Shown: positions 41,083-48,703 of the stretch, piece after piece
Layout: the number at the start of each line of letters is the position of its first letter
Numbering within the stretch: position 1 is the stretch's first letter
NCBI GenBank assembly: GCA_052386675.1
Contig: JBQTJX010000063.1
Coordinates: forward strand, 7,627 to 71,626
Reading direction: 5' to 3'
From: RBG-16-66-20 sp052386675
Lineage (GTDB): Bacteria; Pseudomonadota; Gammaproteobacteria; Burkholderiales; SG8-39
DNA length: 64,000 nt
Made by a program: the position numbers and the translations under genes
The notes under the pieces: generated by a model
What the model was told of the DNA's origin: nothing
What the model saw: only the letters and a program-made list of their open reading frames with translations
Database searches by the model: none

Positions 41083-43722
41083 ATGACCGATCTGACCGAT
41101 TCGCCTTTTTCGGGCTATTGGCGCGTCAGCCCACCGGACCCGGATGCCGCCGAGACGCGCGAGTGGCTCGAAGGCTTCGACGCCGTGCTCCGGAACGAGG
41201 GCCCCGAGCGCGCCAGCTTCCTGCTGAGGAAGCTCGTGGACCGCGCCCGCGCCCGCCGCGTGCGCATGCCGCCGGTGCTGAACACGCCCTACTGCAACAC
41301 CATCGGCCTCGCGGAGCAACCACAGTTTCCCGGCAACCTGGAGATCGAGCAGCGCCTCGCCTCCATCATCCGCTGGAACGCCCTCGCCATGGTGGTGCGC
41401 GCCAACCGCGCCCACGCCGAGCTGGGAGGCCACATCGCCAGCTACGCCTCGGCCGCGGACCTGTTCGAGGTCGGCTTCAACCATTTCTTCCGCGCCGGAC
41501 AGGACGGGGACCTGGTGTACTTCCAGCCGCATTCGGCGCCGGGCGTCTATGCGCGCGCCTATCTGGAGGGCCGGCTGGAGGAAGCGCAACTCGACAGCTA
41601 CCGGCGCGAGACCGGCGGCCAGGGACTGTCCTCGTACTGCCATCCGTGGCTGATGCCGGAGTTCTGGCAGTTCCCGACCGGCTCCATGGGCCTGGGGCCG
41701 ATCACCGCGATCTACCACGCGCGCTTCATGCGCTACCTGCAGGACCGGAGCCTGCTCGACACCGCGGCGCGCAAGGTCTGGTGCTTCGTCGGCGACGGCG
41801 AGATGGACGAGCCTGAGTCGCTCGCCGGCCTGTCGCTCGCCGCGCGCGAGGGCCTGGACAACCTCATCTTCGTCGTCAACTGCAACCTGCAGCGCCTGGA
41901 CGGGCCGGTGCGCGGCAACGGCTCCGTCGTGCAGGAGCTCGAAGGCCTGTTCGCCGGCGCCGGATGGAACGTCATCAAGTGCCTGTGGGGCTCGGATTGG
42001 GATCCGCTGTTCGCGCGCGACGCGGATGAAGTGATCCTGCGCCGCCTGCACGAGACCCCGGACGGCGCCTTCCAGACCTATGCCGCAACCGACGGCCGCT
42101 TCAACCGCGAACATTTCTTCAACAAGTACCCCGAGCTGCAGGCGCTGGTGGCCCACCTCACCGACGAGGACATCGACCGCTTGCGCCGCGGCGGCCATGA
42201 CACCGTGAAGGTCCACGCCGCCTACCACACCGCGCTGCGCCACCGCGGCCAGCCTACGGTGATCCTCGCCCAGACCAAGAAGGGTTTCGGCATGGGCCAC
42301 TGGGGCCAGGGCAAGATGGGCACCCACCAGCAAAAGAAGCTGGACGACGAGGCGCTGCGCGCCTTCCGCGACCGCTTCGCCCTGCCACTCACGGACGAGG
42401 ACGTCGAGCAGCTGCGCTTCTACCGCCCGTCGGCGGATTCGCCGGAGATGCGCTACCTGCACGCGCGGCGCGCCGCGCTGGGCGGCTACCTGCCGGCGCG
42501 CTCGGCCGCGGCGCCGCGCCTTGCGGCGCCGAAACCCGATTCCATCGCAGGCCTGATGGAGGGTACTGGCACGCGGGAGAAGTCCACGACCATGGCCTTC
42601 GTCCAGATGCTGTCGCAGCTGCTGCGCGATCCGGAACTGGGCCCGCGCATCGTGCCGATCGTGGCCGACGAGGCGCGCACCTTCGGCATGCAGAACCTGT
42701 TCCGCCAGGTGGGCATCTATTCATCGGTGGGCCAGCTCTACGAGCCCGAGGACCGCGACGAGCTGCTGTATTACAAGGAAGCGAAGGACGGGCAGATCCT
42801 GGAGGAAGGCATCACAGAAGCCGGCGCCATTTCCTCGTGGCTCGCGGCGGCGACCAGCTACAGCGCGCATGGCACGCCGATGCTGCCCTTCTACATCTTC
42901 TATTCCATGTTCGGCCTGCAGCGCGTCGGCGATCTCGCCTGGGCAGCGGCCGACTCGCGCGCGCGCGGCTTCCTCGTCGGCGCCACCGCCGGCCGTACCA
43001 CGCTTTCAGGGGAAGGGCTGCAGCACCAGGACGGCACCAGTCACCTGGTCGCCTCCACCATCCCCAACTGCAAGTCCTGGGACCCCTGCTTCCAGCACGA
43101 GGTCGCGGTGATCGTGCGGGACGGCGTCCGCCGCATGCTGCATGAGCAGGAGGACGTCTTCTACTACCTCACCACGATGAACGAGAACTACGCGCACCCG
43201 GCGATGCCAGCGGGCGCGGAGGAAGGCATCGTGAAGGGGATGTACCGGTTGCGCAGGAGCGAGGCGTCCGGCCCTCGCGTGCAGCTGCTCGGATCCGGGA
43301 CCATCCTGCGCGAGTCCCTCGCCGCAGCCGAGGTGCTCGAAGCGGAGCACGGCGTGGCGGCGGATGTCTGGAGCGTCACCAGCTGGACGGAACTGCGCTG
43401 GGACGGCATGGACGCGGAGCGCTCGACCTTGCAAGGCGCGCCGAAGCAATCCTGGGTCGAGGGCTGCCTTAAGGCCACCGAAGGCCCGATCGTCGCCGCC
43501 AGCGACTACGTGCGCGCGGTGGCCGACCTCATCCGTCCCTACGCCCCTTCGGGCCGGCGCTTCGCTGCGCTGGGCACCGACGGCTTCGGGCGCAGCGACA
43601 CGCGCAAGGCGCTGCGGGCGTTCTTCGAGGTGGACCGGGATTCGATCGTGCGGGCGGCGCTGGCGGGGCTCGGACGGCAGTTGCCGCCAGTTAGCGTCAA
43701 GCCGGCGCCCTGGACGGCCTGA
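41083..43722 (+). CDS. Homodimeric AceE-type 2-oxoacid dehydrogenase E1 (orphan)
   Basis: An 879-residue homodimeric E1: PPVLNTPYCNTIG, the ThDP motif VGDGEMDEPESL followed by NLIFVVNCNLQRLDGPVRGN, EGITEAGAISSW, and QHQDGTSHLVA. It decarboxylates a 2-oxoacid and acylates the lipoyl E2. No aceF or lpd follows, so it is probably not the main pyruvate dehydrogenase. Its pairing with a divergent Lrp resembles the mdeR/mdeB arrangement near methionine gamma-lyase in Pseudomonas putida, suggesting 2-ketobutyrate as a possible substrate. Start chosen at MTDLTDSPFSGYW; starts at 41020 and 41053 are in frame. Confidence 0.88.
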   Translation: MTDLTDSPFSGYWRVSPPDPDAAETREWLEGFDAVLRNEGPERASFLLRKLVDRARARRVRMPPVLNTPYCNTIGLAEQPQFPGNLEIEQRLASIIRWNALAMVVRANRAHAELGGHIASYASAADLFEVGFNHFFRAGQDGDLVYFQPHSAPGVYARAYLEGRLEEAQLDSYRRETGGQGLSSYCHPWLMPEFWQFPTGSMGLGPITAIYHARFMRYLQDRSLLDTAARKVWCFVGDGEMDEPESLAGLSLAAREGLDNLIFVVNCNLQRLDGPVRGNGSVVQELEGLFAGAGWNVIKCLWGSDWDPLFARDADEVILRRLHETPDGAFQTYAATDGRFNREHFFNKYPELQALVAHLTDEDIDRLRRGGHDTVKVHAAYHTALRHRGQPTVILAQTKKGFGMGHWGQGKMGTHQQKKLDDEALRAFRDRFALPLTDEDVEQLRFYRPSADSPEMRYLHARRAALGGYLPARSAAAPRLAAPKPDSIAGLMEGTGTREKSTTMAFVQMLSQLLRDPELGPRIVPIVADEARTFGMQNLFRQVGIYSSVGQLYEPEDRDELLYYKEAKDGQILEEGITEAGAISSWLAAATSYSAHGTPMLPFYIFYSMFGLQRVGDLAWAAADSRARGFLVGATAGRTTLSGEGLQHQDGTSHLVASTIPNCKSWDPCFQHEVAVIVRDGVRRMLHEQEDVFYYLTTMNENYAHPAMPAGAEEGIVKGMYRLRRSEASGPRVQLLGSGTILRESLAAAEVLEAEHGVAADVWSVTSWTELRWDGMDAERSTLQGAPKQSWVEGCLKATEGPIVAASDYVRAVADLIRPYAPSGRRFAALGTDGFGRSDTRKALRAFFEVDRDSIVRAALAGLGRQLPPVSVKPAPWTA

Positions 43723-43739
43723 CAGCACGCCTGCCTATG

Positions 43740-43761
43740 CGGCGGGAGTATCATCCCGCCG
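43740..43761. promoter_or_regulatory. Inverted repeat enclosing the mntA -10 box
   Basis: CGGCGGGA (43740-43747) and TCCCGCCG (43754-43761) form an 8-bp inverted repeat around GTATCA, ending on the base before the mntA ATG. TATCAT (43749-43754) lies in and at the edge of the loop, 7 nt before the ATG. It could be the operator of the toxin-antitoxin pair or an aceE-side terminator. Confidence 0.5.
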
Positions 43762-44052
43762 ATGCAGCCCTCCGTCGCCCTGAGGAACCGCAAGGACCGC
43801 GTCCTGGAAATCGCATCCGCCCACCGCATGGGCCGGCTGCGCGTTTTCGGTTCGGTGCTGCACGGCACCGACCGCGAGGACAGCGACCTTGATCTTCTGG
43901 TCGACGTGCCGGCGGGTACGACGTTGTTCGACCTCGCGGGCTTCGAGGAAGCATTGCGGGAAGCCCTTGGCGTCCCAGTGCAAGTCCTCACGGAGGACGA
44001 CCTGCCGCCTCGCATCCGCAGCCGCGTGCTCGCGGAGGCTCGACCCGTTTGA
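43762..44052 (+). CDS. mntA: MNT-domain nucleotidyltransferase antitoxin (MntA-like)
   Basis: A 96-residue minimal nucleotidyltransferase with RLRVFGSVLHGTDREDSDLD: GS, ten residues, then the metal-binding DLD. In MntA-HepT systems this protein adds AMP groups to a tyrosine of the HEPN toxin and so neutralises it. Its stop overlaps the hepT start (TTGA), giving coupled, antitoxin-first expression. Confidence 0.88.
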   Translation: MQPSVALRNRKDRVLEIASAHRMGRLRVFGSVLHGTDREDSDLDLLVDVPAGTTLFDLAGFEEALREALGVPVQVLTEDDLPPRIRSRVLAEARPV

Positions 44053-44399
44053 GCGACCGCGACCTCGTCTACCTCGACAGCCTGGTCGACGCGGCGGACG
44101 CGATCCGCGAGTTCATCGGACCGCTCACCAAGGAGCAGTTCTTCAAGCAGCGGATGGTTCGCGACGCCGTGTTGCGGAATTTGGAAGTCTTGGGCGAGGC
44201 CGCCGGAAGAGTCAGTGCGGAACTGCAGCGCGCCCATCCGGAAGTCGAGTGGACGAAAGTGGTCGGGATGCGCAACCGCCTGGCGCACGGGTATTTGACC
44301 CTGAACCTGAACCTGATCTGGGATACCGTCCAGCGCGACGTGCCGCGAATCGGAGAACAGGCCCGAGGCATCCGCAAGGCCCTTGACAAGCCGAAGTAG
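44049..44399 (+). CDS. hepT: HEPN-domain RNase toxin (HepT-like, DUF86)
   Basis: A 116-residue helical HEPN protein. The RX4HXY active-site motif is intact in MRNRLAHGYLTLN: Arg, four residues, His, Gly, Tyr, where the Tyr is the site AMPylated by MntA in the characterised pair. IREFIGPLTKEQF and RNLEVLGEAAGRVS are typical. TTG start inside the mntA stop. It is expected to cleave RNA when freed from its partner. Confidence 0.88.
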   Translation: MSDRDLVYLDSLVDAADAIREFIGPLTKEQFFKQRMVRDAVLRNLEVLGEAAGRVSAELQRAHPEVEWTKVVGMRNRLAHGYLTLNLNLIWDTVQRDVPRIGEQARGIRKALDKPK

Positions 44400-44418
44400 T
44401 CCGCAATCGTCTGCGCAG

Positions 44419-45309
44419 CTACAACGTCCGCCCCGCCCAGGCGAACAACTGCCCGAACACCTCGTCCCGAATCTCGCGCCGCGACAGCACCAGGTCGTGG
44501 AAGGCGCCGGGGAAGGACAGCACGCTCGCCCTGGGTCCCAGCGTGCGCGACCAGCGCGCGATGTGACGCCAGTCGAGCACGATGTCGGCTTCGTCCGAGT
44601 GCATGGCGAGCACCGGGATCTCCAGGCGCAGTCCCGCGTGAACCTTCCCGTGCGCGGCGAAGATCGCGCGCACCCAGCCGAAATAGGCGGGAAAGCCCAG
44701 CAGCGGCTTCAACGCCAGGTCGAACTCCCACTCGCCCTCCCACTGCTTGTGCAGGCTCTTCACGTACTGCGGCAGCACGGCCTTGGGATTGTTCAGGAAC
44801 GGGGAGAAAGTGCCCAGGAAACGCGCAACCTGCAACTGCGCGCGCTGCGCGCCGGTCGCGCGCCAATCGAAGAACGGGCTGTTAAGCCACAACCCCTCGA
44901 CCTGGTCCCTGCGACCGCCCTCGTTCGCGTAGAGCGCGCAGACGAGTCCGCCGGTGGAATGGCCCGCCAGCAGCACCGGGCGGCCGATCTCCTGCAGCGC
45001 CTTGTCGATATCCGCGTAGTACTCGGCGACATCGGCGCAATAGCAGGCATGCTGGTGCGGCAGCAGCGAGCGTCCGTGCTTCCTGAGATCGAGCGCGTAG
45101 AACGCATAGCCCTCGGCGGCAAAGCGCTCGGCCATGTGGCGCTGGAAGAAATAGTCGATGAATCCGTGGACGTACAACACCGCCCTCGGCGCATCGCCCG
45201 CCGGCGCGCGCACCAGCGTCGCCACCACCGGGCCGTCGTAGTCCTCCGGCTGCGCGAACTCGAGGGACTCGAATCCGGGCAACAGCTTGTCAGGCTGCCA
45301 ATCGCTCAT
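44419..45309 (-). CDS. Alpha/beta hydrolase, monoacylglycerol-lipase-like
   Basis: A 296-residue serine hydrolase: oxyanion strand VLYVHGFIDYFFQRHMAERF, nucleophile elbow LLAGHSTGGLV, acid in MHSDEADIVLDW and catalytic His in FPGAFHDLVLSR. The arrangement fits Hydrolase_4/monoacylglycerol lipase. No signal peptide, so cytosolic. It overlaps the queG end by 20 bases on the same strand. Confidence 0.85.
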   Translation of the reverse strand: MSDWQPDKLLPGFESLEFAQPEDYDGPVVATLVRAPAGDAPRAVLYVHGFIDYFFQRHMAERFAAEGYAFYALDLRKHGRSLLPHQHACYCADVAEYYADIDKALQEIGRPVLLAGHSTGGLVCALYANEGGRRDQVEGLWLNSPFFDWRATGAQRAQLQVARFLGTFSPFLNNPKAVLPQYVKSLHKQWEGEWEFDLALKPLLGFPAYFGWVRAIFAAHGKVHAGLRLEIPVLAMHSDEADIVLDWRHIARWSRTLGPRASVLSFPGAFHDLVLSRREIRDEVFGQLFAWAGRTL

Positions 45310-46342
45310 GGCGTTCCAATGCCCATGTCACATGCTCCCGCACCAGCGCCGAAGGATGATCGATCCTGGCGCGCAAAGCGGCGATGACCGCGTCGGATCG
45401 CGGCGCGTTGCCCAGTCCCACCGCGAGGTTGCGCAACCAGCGTTCGTGGCCGATGCGCCGGATGGGCGAGCCGCGCAGGCGCTCATCGAACTCTGGCTCG
45501 GTCCACGCGAACAGGTCCACCAGCGTCGCGCGATCAAGGCCGTTGCGCACCTGGAAATCAGGTTCCGCGCTAGGCCTCGCGAAGCTGTTCCAGGGGCACA
45601 CCAGCTGGCAGTCGTCGCAGCCGTAGACGCGGTTGCCGATCAACGGCCGCAATTCCTCCGGGATGGCGCTTTTGTGTTCGATGGTGAGGTAGGAGATGCA
45701 GCGCCGCGCGTCCAGCCGGTACGGGCCCTGGATGGCCTGGGTCGGGCAGACGTCGATGCACTGGCGACAACTGCCGCAATGATCGCTGGTCGGCAGATCC
45801 GGCGGCAGCGGCAGGCTGGTGTAGATCTCGCCCAGGAAGAACCAGGAGCCCGCCTCGCGCGAAAGGAGCAGCGTGTGCTTGCCGCGCCAGCCGATGCCCG
45901 CCTTCGCCGCCAGCTCCACTTCCATTGCCGGAGCAGAGTCGCACAGGACGCGGTGGCCGAAGGGTCCGACATCGGCCTCGATGCGGTCGCACAGCTTTTG
46001 CAGCCTGGAGCGAAGCACCTTGTGGTAGTCGCGGCCACGCGCATAGCGCGCCACGTACGCTCGCGCCCCGTCGGCGAGCGCCGGCCACTCGTCATCGAGC
46101 GACGGGGCGTAGTCCATCCGGCAGGTGATGACGCGCAGCGTGCCGGGCGCGAGCACCGCGGGCCGCGCGCGGAGCGCGCCGTGGCGGGCCATATAATCCA
46201 TCTCGCCGTGCCAGCCCAGCTCGAGCCATTCGGCGAGACGGCCCTCGGCCGCCGAGAGGTCCGCGTCCGCAATGCCCACCGCCTGGAAGCCGAGCCCGGC
46301 GCCCCACTCCCTGATCCGCTCCGCGAGTGCCGCGTAGTCCAT
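45290..46342 (-). CDS. queG: Epoxyqueuosine reductase
   Basis: A 350-residue cobalamin and iron-sulfur enzyme completing queuosine in tRNA. Two 4Fe-4S motifs are seen: CGSCRQCIDVCPTQAI and CDDCQLVCPWN; KHTLLLSREAGSWFFLGEI and the C-terminal HEAT-like region (RWLRNLAVGLGNAPRS) fit QueG. The start MDYAALAERIREWG at 46342 shares CATG with the divergent tsaE start. TAAGAT lies 8 nt before the ATG. Confidence 0.93.
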   Translation of the reverse strand: MDYAALAERIREWGAGLGFQAVGIADADLSAAEGRLAEWLELGWHGEMDYMARHGALRARPAVLAPGTLRVITCRMDYAPSLDDEWPALADGARAYVARYARGRDYHKVLRSRLQKLCDRIEADVGPFGHRVLCDSAPAMEVELAAKAGIGWRGKHTLLLSREAGSWFFLGEIYTSLPLPPDLPTSDHCGSCRQCIDVCPTQAIQGPYRLDARRCISYLTIEHKSAIPEELRPLIGNRVYGCDDCQLVCPWNSFARPSAEPDFQVRNGLDRATLVDLFAWTEPEFDERLRGSPIRRIGHERWLRNLAVGLGNAPRSDAVIAALRARIDHPSALVREHVTWALERHERLAA

Positions 46343-46844
46343 GGGCGAGCATCTTAAGTTGACCGCGCAGCTTCCCGACGAAGCGGCCACGCTGCAGCTG
46401 GGCGCCGCCCTGGCGGAGGACGCGCGCAATGGCCTGGTCCTGCACCTCATCGGCGACCTGGGGGCAGGCAAGACCACCCTCGTCCGGGGCCTTCTGGGGG
46501 CACTGGGACACAGGGGACGGGTGAAGAGCCCCACCTACACGCTGGTTGAACCTTACGACCTTTCGAGATTATACTTGTATCACTTTGATTTTTATCGCTT
46601 CAAGGACAGATCTGAATGGCTGAATTCAGGCTTCCAGGAGCACTTCGGGCCGGAGGCACTCTGCGCGGTGGAGTGGCCGGAGAAGGCCGGGGACGCGATC
46701 GCGCCGCCGGACCTCGAGATCCATCTCGGCTACGAGGGAACGGGGCGGGAGGCCCGGCTCGTGGCGCGCTCGCCGCAGGGCGAAGCCTGGCTCGCGGCTG
46801 CCTCGTCGCGCTTGCACTCGTTGTCGGCACGGGGGAAGCGCTAG
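46341..46844 (+). CDS. tsaE: tRNA t6A biosynthesis ATPase TsaE
   Basis: A 167-residue P-loop protein: Walker A LIGDLGAGKTTLVRGLL, the threonine-tract KSPTYTLVEPY, HFDFYRF and the VEWPEKAG motif. It works with TsaB and TsaD to make threonylcarbamoyladenosine at position 37 of ANN-decoding tRNAs. It is followed by, and overlaps, amiC, a frequent pairing in betaproteobacteria. Confidence 0.93.
   Translation: MGEHLKLTAQLPDEAATLQLGAALAEDARNGLVLHLIGDLGAGKTTLVRGLLGALGHRGRVKSPTYTLVEPYDLSRLYLYHFDFYRFKDRSEWLNSGFQEHFGPEALCAVEWPEKAGDAIAPPDLEIHLGYEGTGREARLVARSPQGEAWLAAASSRLHSLSARGKR
46546..46575 (+). promoter_or_regulatory. Possible internal promoter for amiC inside tsaE
   Basis: TTGAAC (46546-46551) and TATACT (46570-46575) are separated by 18 bases. 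Local base composition is strikingly AT-rich for this window, partly because tsaE encodes YLYHFDFYRF here. A start site near 46582 would feed amiC. Confidence 0.3.
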
Positions 46845-48019
46845 CGCAGGCGCAGATCACCTCCACGCGCATCTGGCCGGCGCGCGACTACACCCGCGTC
46901 ACGCTGGAGTCGAACACCGAGCTCAGGTTCAGCGTCTTCGGCGTCAAGGACCCGGAACGCCTGGTGGTGGACATAGAGGGCGCCGAGTTCGGCGCGGCGC
47001 TCGCCGAGCTGCAGGACAAGGTCGCCGCGGGCGACCCCTACATCGCGAAGCTGCGCGCGGGCCGCAACCGGCCCGGGGTGCTGCGCATCGTCCTCGACCT
47101 GAAGGCGGAAGTGAAGCCGCAGGTGTTCACGCTCAAGCCGATCGCGGACTACGGCCACCGCCTGGTCCTCGACCTGTACCCGATGGCGGCGCCGGACCCG
47201 CTCGCGGCGCTGATCGAGTCGGCGGGCCGGCGCGCGCCGGCGCCGGTCGAGGAAAAAGGCGGGCCGCAGGCGGTGGCGCGGCTGGCAACCATCGTCATCG
47301 ACCCCGGGCACGGCGGCGAGGATCCCGGCGCGCTCGGGCGCCACGGCTCGCGGGAAAAGGACATCACCCTCACCATCGCCCGCCGCCTGAAGGCGATGAT
47401 CGACGAGGAACCCGGCATGCGCGCGGTGCTGACGCGCGACGGCGACTACTACCTCGCATTGCAGTCGCGCGTGGACAAGGCGCGCAAGGTTCGCGCCGAC
47501 CTGTTCGTCTCGGTGCACGCCGACGCCTTCCTCAAGCCGCACGCGCGCGGCTCCTCGGTGTTCGCGCTCTCGGAGCGGCGTGCCACCTCGGAGGCGGCGA
47601 AATGGCTGGCGCGCAAGGAAAACGAGGCCGACCTGGTGGGCGGCGTGAACATCGACGTCAAGGACCGCTACCTGGCGCAGACGCTGCTCGACCTGTCGCA
47701 GACCGCGACCATCGACCACAGCCTGAAGCTGGGGCACGCGGTGCTGGGGGAACTGGGCCAGATCAACACCCTGCACAAGCCGCGCGTGGAGCAGGCGAGC
47801 TTCGCGGTGCTGAAATCTCCCGACGTGCCTTCGATCCTGGTGGAGACCGCCTTCATCTCCAACCCCGAGGAGGAAAAGCGGCTCAACGACGAGGCCTACC
47901 AGGACAAGATGGCGCGCGCGATCCTGGCCGGCATCAAGCGCTACCTGGCGAAGTACCCGCCCAGGCCGCACAGCCCGGTGACCGAGGCGCCTCCGGGCCT
48001 ACCCGTCGCGCTGAACTGA
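46787..48019 (+). CDS. amiC: N-acetylmuramoyl-L-alanine amidase (AmiC-like)
   Basis: An exported cell-wall amidase that splits septal peptidoglycan during daughter-cell separation. It has an AMIN domain (RIWPARDYTRVTLESNTELR) and a zinc amidase_3 domain: IVIDPGHGGEDPGALG, REKDITLTIARRL, VSVHADAFLKP and the catalytic Glu in PSILVETAFISN. The signal peptide LARGCLVALALVVGTGEALAQA has no ATG, GTG or TTG directly before it; CTG 46787 is inferred. Canonical in-frame alternatives are GTG 46671 and ATG 46616 (with AAGGA nine bases upstream), which would add 39 or 57 residues ahead of the signal. Confidence 0.9.
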   Translation: MARGCLVALALVVGTGEALAQAQITSTRIWPARDYTRVTLESNTELRFSVFGVKDPERLVVDIEGAEFGAALAELQDKVAAGDPYIAKLRAGRNRPGVLRIVLDLKAEVKPQVFTLKPIADYGHRLVLDLYPMAAPDPLAALIESAGRRAPAPVEEKGGPQAVARLATIVIDPGHGGEDPGALGRHGSREKDITLTIARRLKAMIDEEPGMRAVLTRDGDYYLALQSRVDKARKVRADLFVSVHADAFLKPHARGSSVFALSERRATSEAAKWLARKENEADLVGGVNIDVKDRYLAQTLLDLSQTATIDHSLKLGHAVLGELGQINTLHKPRVEQASFAVLKSPDVPSILVETAFISNPEEEKRLNDEAYQDKMARAILAGIKRYLAKYPPRPHSPVTEAPPGLPVALN

Positions 48020-48646
48020 GCGCGATTTCACCCAGGCGTACAGGCCCGGGGTGATCGACAGCAGCACGATGGCAAGGATCACGATGGTCAGGTTGCTCTT
48101 CACCGCCGGTATGTTGCCGAAGAAGTAGCCCAGGCTGCACAGCGACACCACCCAGATCACCGCGCCGGCCACGCAAAAGCCGATGTAGCGCGCGTAGGGC
48201 ATGCTGCCCACGCCGGCGACGAACGGCACGTAGGTCCGCACGATGGGAACAAAGCGAGCGAGGATGATGGTCTTGCCGCCGTGGCGCTCGTAGAAGGCAT
48301 GCGCGCGCGCGAGGTACGCCGGGTTGAACCAGCGCGACTGCTCGTAGTGGAACACGCGCGGCCCCACCCAGCGGCCGATGAAGTAGTTGACATTGTCTCC
48401 GGTGAGCGCCGCGGCGATCAGCACCCCCATCACCAGCCCGATGTCCATGTTGCCCGCGGCCGCGAGCGCGCCGGTGACGAACAGCAGCGAATCGCCGGGC
48501 AGGAAGGGCCAGATCACCAGGCCGGTCTCCGTGAACACGATCACGAACAGCAGCGCATAGACCCAGACGCCGTGCTCCGCGACGAACGCGGCCAGGTGCT
48601 GGTCGAGGTGGACGGCGAGGTCGAACAGCGCGGCGAGATGCTCCAT
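47999..48646 (-). CDS. DedA family membrane protein
   Basis: A 215-residue inner-membrane protein: FTETGLVIWPFLPGDSLLFV, the re-entrant loop with GDNVNYFIGRWVG, FYERHGGKTIILARFVPIVRTYVPFVAGVG and GAVIWVVSLCSLGYFFG are all DedA motifs. DedA proteins flip undecaprenyl phosphate or phosphatidylethanolamine and support envelope homeostasis. It overlaps amiC by 21 bases, tail to tail. TACAAT lies 7 nt before the ATG. Confidence 0.92.
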   Translation of the reverse strand: MEHLAALFDLAVHLDQHLAAFVAEHGVWVYALLFVIVFTETGLVIWPFLPGDSLLFVTGALAAAGNMDIGLVMGVLIAAALTGDNVNYFIGRWVGPRVFHYEQSRWFNPAYLARAHAFYERHGGKTIILARFVPIVRTYVPFVAGVGSMPYARYIGFCVAGAVIWVVSLCSLGYFFGNIPAVKSNLTIVILAIVLLSITPGLYAWVKSRSVQRDG

Positions 48647-48653
48647 TGCGCGA

Positions 48654-48659
48654 ATTGTA
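48654..48659 (-). promoter_or_regulatory. -10 box placed for a leaderless dedA transcript
   Basis: TACAAT on the minus strand, then 7 nt (TCGCGCA), then the ATG at 48646. No Shine-Dalgarno. Confidence 0.45.
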
Positions 48660-48683
48660 CCGACGGTACCGGGGGTACCGGGG
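48657..48683. repeat. Three tandem 9-bp repeats between divergent promoters
   Basis: GTACCGACG, GTACCGGGG and GTACCGGGG follow one another without gaps between the dedA and ybaK-like -10 boxes. The second and third copies are identical. Position suggests a binding site for a regulator of one or both genes. Confidence 0.6.
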
Positions 48684-48691
48684 CGCCTCGA

Positions 48692-48697
48692 TATAAT
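48692..48697 (+). promoter_or_regulatory. -10 box placed for a leaderless ybaK-like transcript
   Basis: TATAAT, then CAGCCG (6 nt), then GTG at 48704. Transcription would begin at the start codon. This supports the GTG as the true start. Confidence 0.5.
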
Positions 48698-48703
48698 CAG
48701 CCG

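Noticed and set aside
43722..44419. MntA-HepT region considered as the edge of a larger defence island
   Set aside because: Both neighbours are ordinary metabolic genes (AceE-like E1 and an alpha/beta hydrolase next to queG). No further defence genes, integrase or tRNA attachment site is nearby.
48657..48683. Three short direct repeats considered as a CRISPR remnant
   Set aside because: Units are 9 bp with no spacers. No cas genes and no 25-40 bp repeat arrays occur anywhere in the window.
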